DNA of 64,000 bases from Bifidobacterium cebidarum (GTDB lineage: Bacteria > Actinomycetota > Actinomycetes > Actinomycetales > Bifidobacteriaceae). Position numbers and translations under genes: made by a program. Below are positions 63,224-64,000 of the stretch, one piece after another. Position 1 is the first letter of the stretch; every line of letters starts with the position of its first letter. A model generated the notes under the pieces. The model worked only from the letters and a program-made list of their open reading frames with translations. It made no database searches and was not told the DNA's origin. The DNA lies in NCBI RefSeq assembly GCF_009193305.1, contig NZ_WBVS01000002.1, positions 124,001 to 188,000 on the forward strand, written 5' to 3'.

Positions 63224-64000
63224 ATGACTGCAGCTCTCGAAGAGACTGGCCTGGAGCAAACGGCCAGCGCAGCAAGCGCAGCGGCTGGCAAGGCCGCCGC
63301 CATGGTTCGCGATTCGGTCAAAACCGTGATCGCAGCGTCCATGGTCGGCACCGCCATTGAGTTCTACGATTTCTACGCCTACGGCACCGCCGCGGCAAAC
63401 TACTTCCCGCACATCTTCTTCTCCGACAAGGCCAACCCGACCGTGGCCCTGCTGATGAGCCTTCTGACGTTCGCCATCGCATTCATCGCCCGCCCGCTGG
63501 GCTCGCTGGTCTTCGGCCACTTCGGTGACCGCATGGGCCGCAAGACCACGTTGGTCGTGAGCCTCATGACCATGGGCGTCGGCACCTTCCTGATTGGCTG
63601 CCTGCCCACCTACGAGCAGGCCGGCGTCTTCGCAGTCGCTGTCTTGTGCCTGCTGCGCTTCGTGCAGGGCATCGGCCTGGGCGGCGAATGGTCCGGCGCT
63701 GCGTTGGTGGCCACCGAGAACGCCCCTGAAGACAAGCGTGCGCTCTACGGTTCCTTCCCGGAGCTCGGTGCGCCGATCGGCTTCTTCCTGTCCAATGGCA
63801 CCTACTTCGTGCTCGAATCCTTCAACGACCAGGACGCCATGCTCTCCTGGGGTTGGCGTGTGCCGTTCCTGCTCTCCGCAGTGCTCGTGATCATCGGTCT
63901 GGTTGTTCGTGTGCACATGGAGGAGACCCCGGTCTTCCGCATGGCTCAGGAGCAGAAGAAGGTGGTGAAGTCCCCGCTGACCGAGGTCTTCCGCAAGTCC
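63224..64000 (+). CDS. MHS-family MFS transporter, 3' end outside window
   Basis: The frame is open from ATG 63224 (AACAGGAGC upstream) to the last base of the window, giving 259 residues. After a 30-residue Ala-rich tail come the metabolite:H+ symporter signatures: GTAIEFYDFYAYG, RPLGSLVFGHFGDRMGRKTT and LLRFVQGIGLGGEWSGA. Members carry proline/betaine, shikimate, alpha-ketoglutarate or citrate, so the substrate is open. The attenuator about 170 bases upstream should control it. Confidence 0.92.
   Translation, partial: MTAALEETGLEQTASAASAAAGKAAAMVRDSVKTVIAASMVGTAIEFYDFYAYGTAAANYFPHIFFSDKANPTVALLMSLLTFAIAFIARPLGSLVFGHFGDRMGRKTTLVVSLMTMGVGTFLIGCLPTYEQAGVFAVAVLCLLRFVQGIGLGGEWSGAALVATENAPEDKRALYGSFPELGAPIGFFLSNGTYFVLESFNDQDAMLSWGWRVPFLLSAVLVIIGLVVRVHMEETPVFRMAQEQKKVVKSPLTEVFRKS

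Overview
The window looks like chromosomal DNA of a gut Bifidobacterium, most likely Bifidobacterium longum or a close relative. The evidence is high-GC coding with strong GGAGG-type ribosome binding sites, a GH13 sucrose phosphorylase beside MFS sugar permeases and a LacI repressor, sortase-anchored pilins with a poly-G tract, and an actinobacterial-style TelA operon. The species call is inference from gene content; no database was searched.

Layout. 1-3.8 kb: an S9 peptidase (its 5' end lies before the window) and an alpha/beta hydrolase. 4.1-8.9 kb: a tightly packed four-gene operon coding for a VWA lipoprotein, an XpaC-like membrane protein, a membrane-anchored solute-binding-like protein and TelA. 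8.9-10.5 kb: a 21-bp-period inverted array, Hsp20, duplicated terminator hairpins and a strongly structured ncRNA candidate with its own terminator. 10.5-13 kb: a YddG-like exporter, a small membrane protein and a fused MsrA-MsrB. 13.1-20.4 kb: a visibly AT-richer defence or accessory block with Fic (repeat-rich promoter), an orphan MNT nucleotidyltransferase, a C5 DNA methyltransferase, a divergent Sau3AI/MutH-type endonuclease, a putative PD-(D/E)XK nuclease, a gene remnant, YbjQ and Vsr. 20.5-29 kb: core genes (membrane protein, tRNA-Leu, AEC carrier, Tgt, HtrA, P-type ATPase).

29.0-33.5 kb: a sugar locus (MFS permease, GH30 hydrolase, TetR regulator) bracketed on both sides by degenerate tandem arrays with an exact 52-bp period. 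33.6-36.3 kb: ferredoxin-NADP reductase, HtpX and tRNA-Gly. 36.6-42.9 kb: two LPXTG pilins, a large tip-like pilin with a G10 tract at codons 10-13 and a major pilin, with no sortase in the window. 43-49.8 kb: an HTH/coiled-coil protein, an EamA transporter, class II aldolase, a YwqG-like protein, PurA and paired CrcB fluoride channels. 49.9-56 kb: a complete branched-chain amino-acid-type ABC importer (livH-M-G-F-J order) whose first permease carries an exported N-terminal domain. 56-62.8 kb: a sucrose regulon (sucrose phosphorylase, two MFS permeases, LacI repressor) with repeated TCGAACCGGTTCGA operators. 62.8-64 kb: a leader peptide with a terminator/antiterminator attenuator ahead of an MHS-family transporter that runs off the window.

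Together the genes describe a saccharolytic gut commensal: disaccharide uptake with phosphorolytic or hydrolytic cleavage under local repressors, peptide and amino-acid scavenging, a phase-variable surface, and an accessory defence block. The signals I consider least explained are the two 52-bp arrays, the 21-bp inverted array next to hsp20, the pseudoknotted ncRNA candidate, the TelA/VWA operon and the leader-peptide attenuator.
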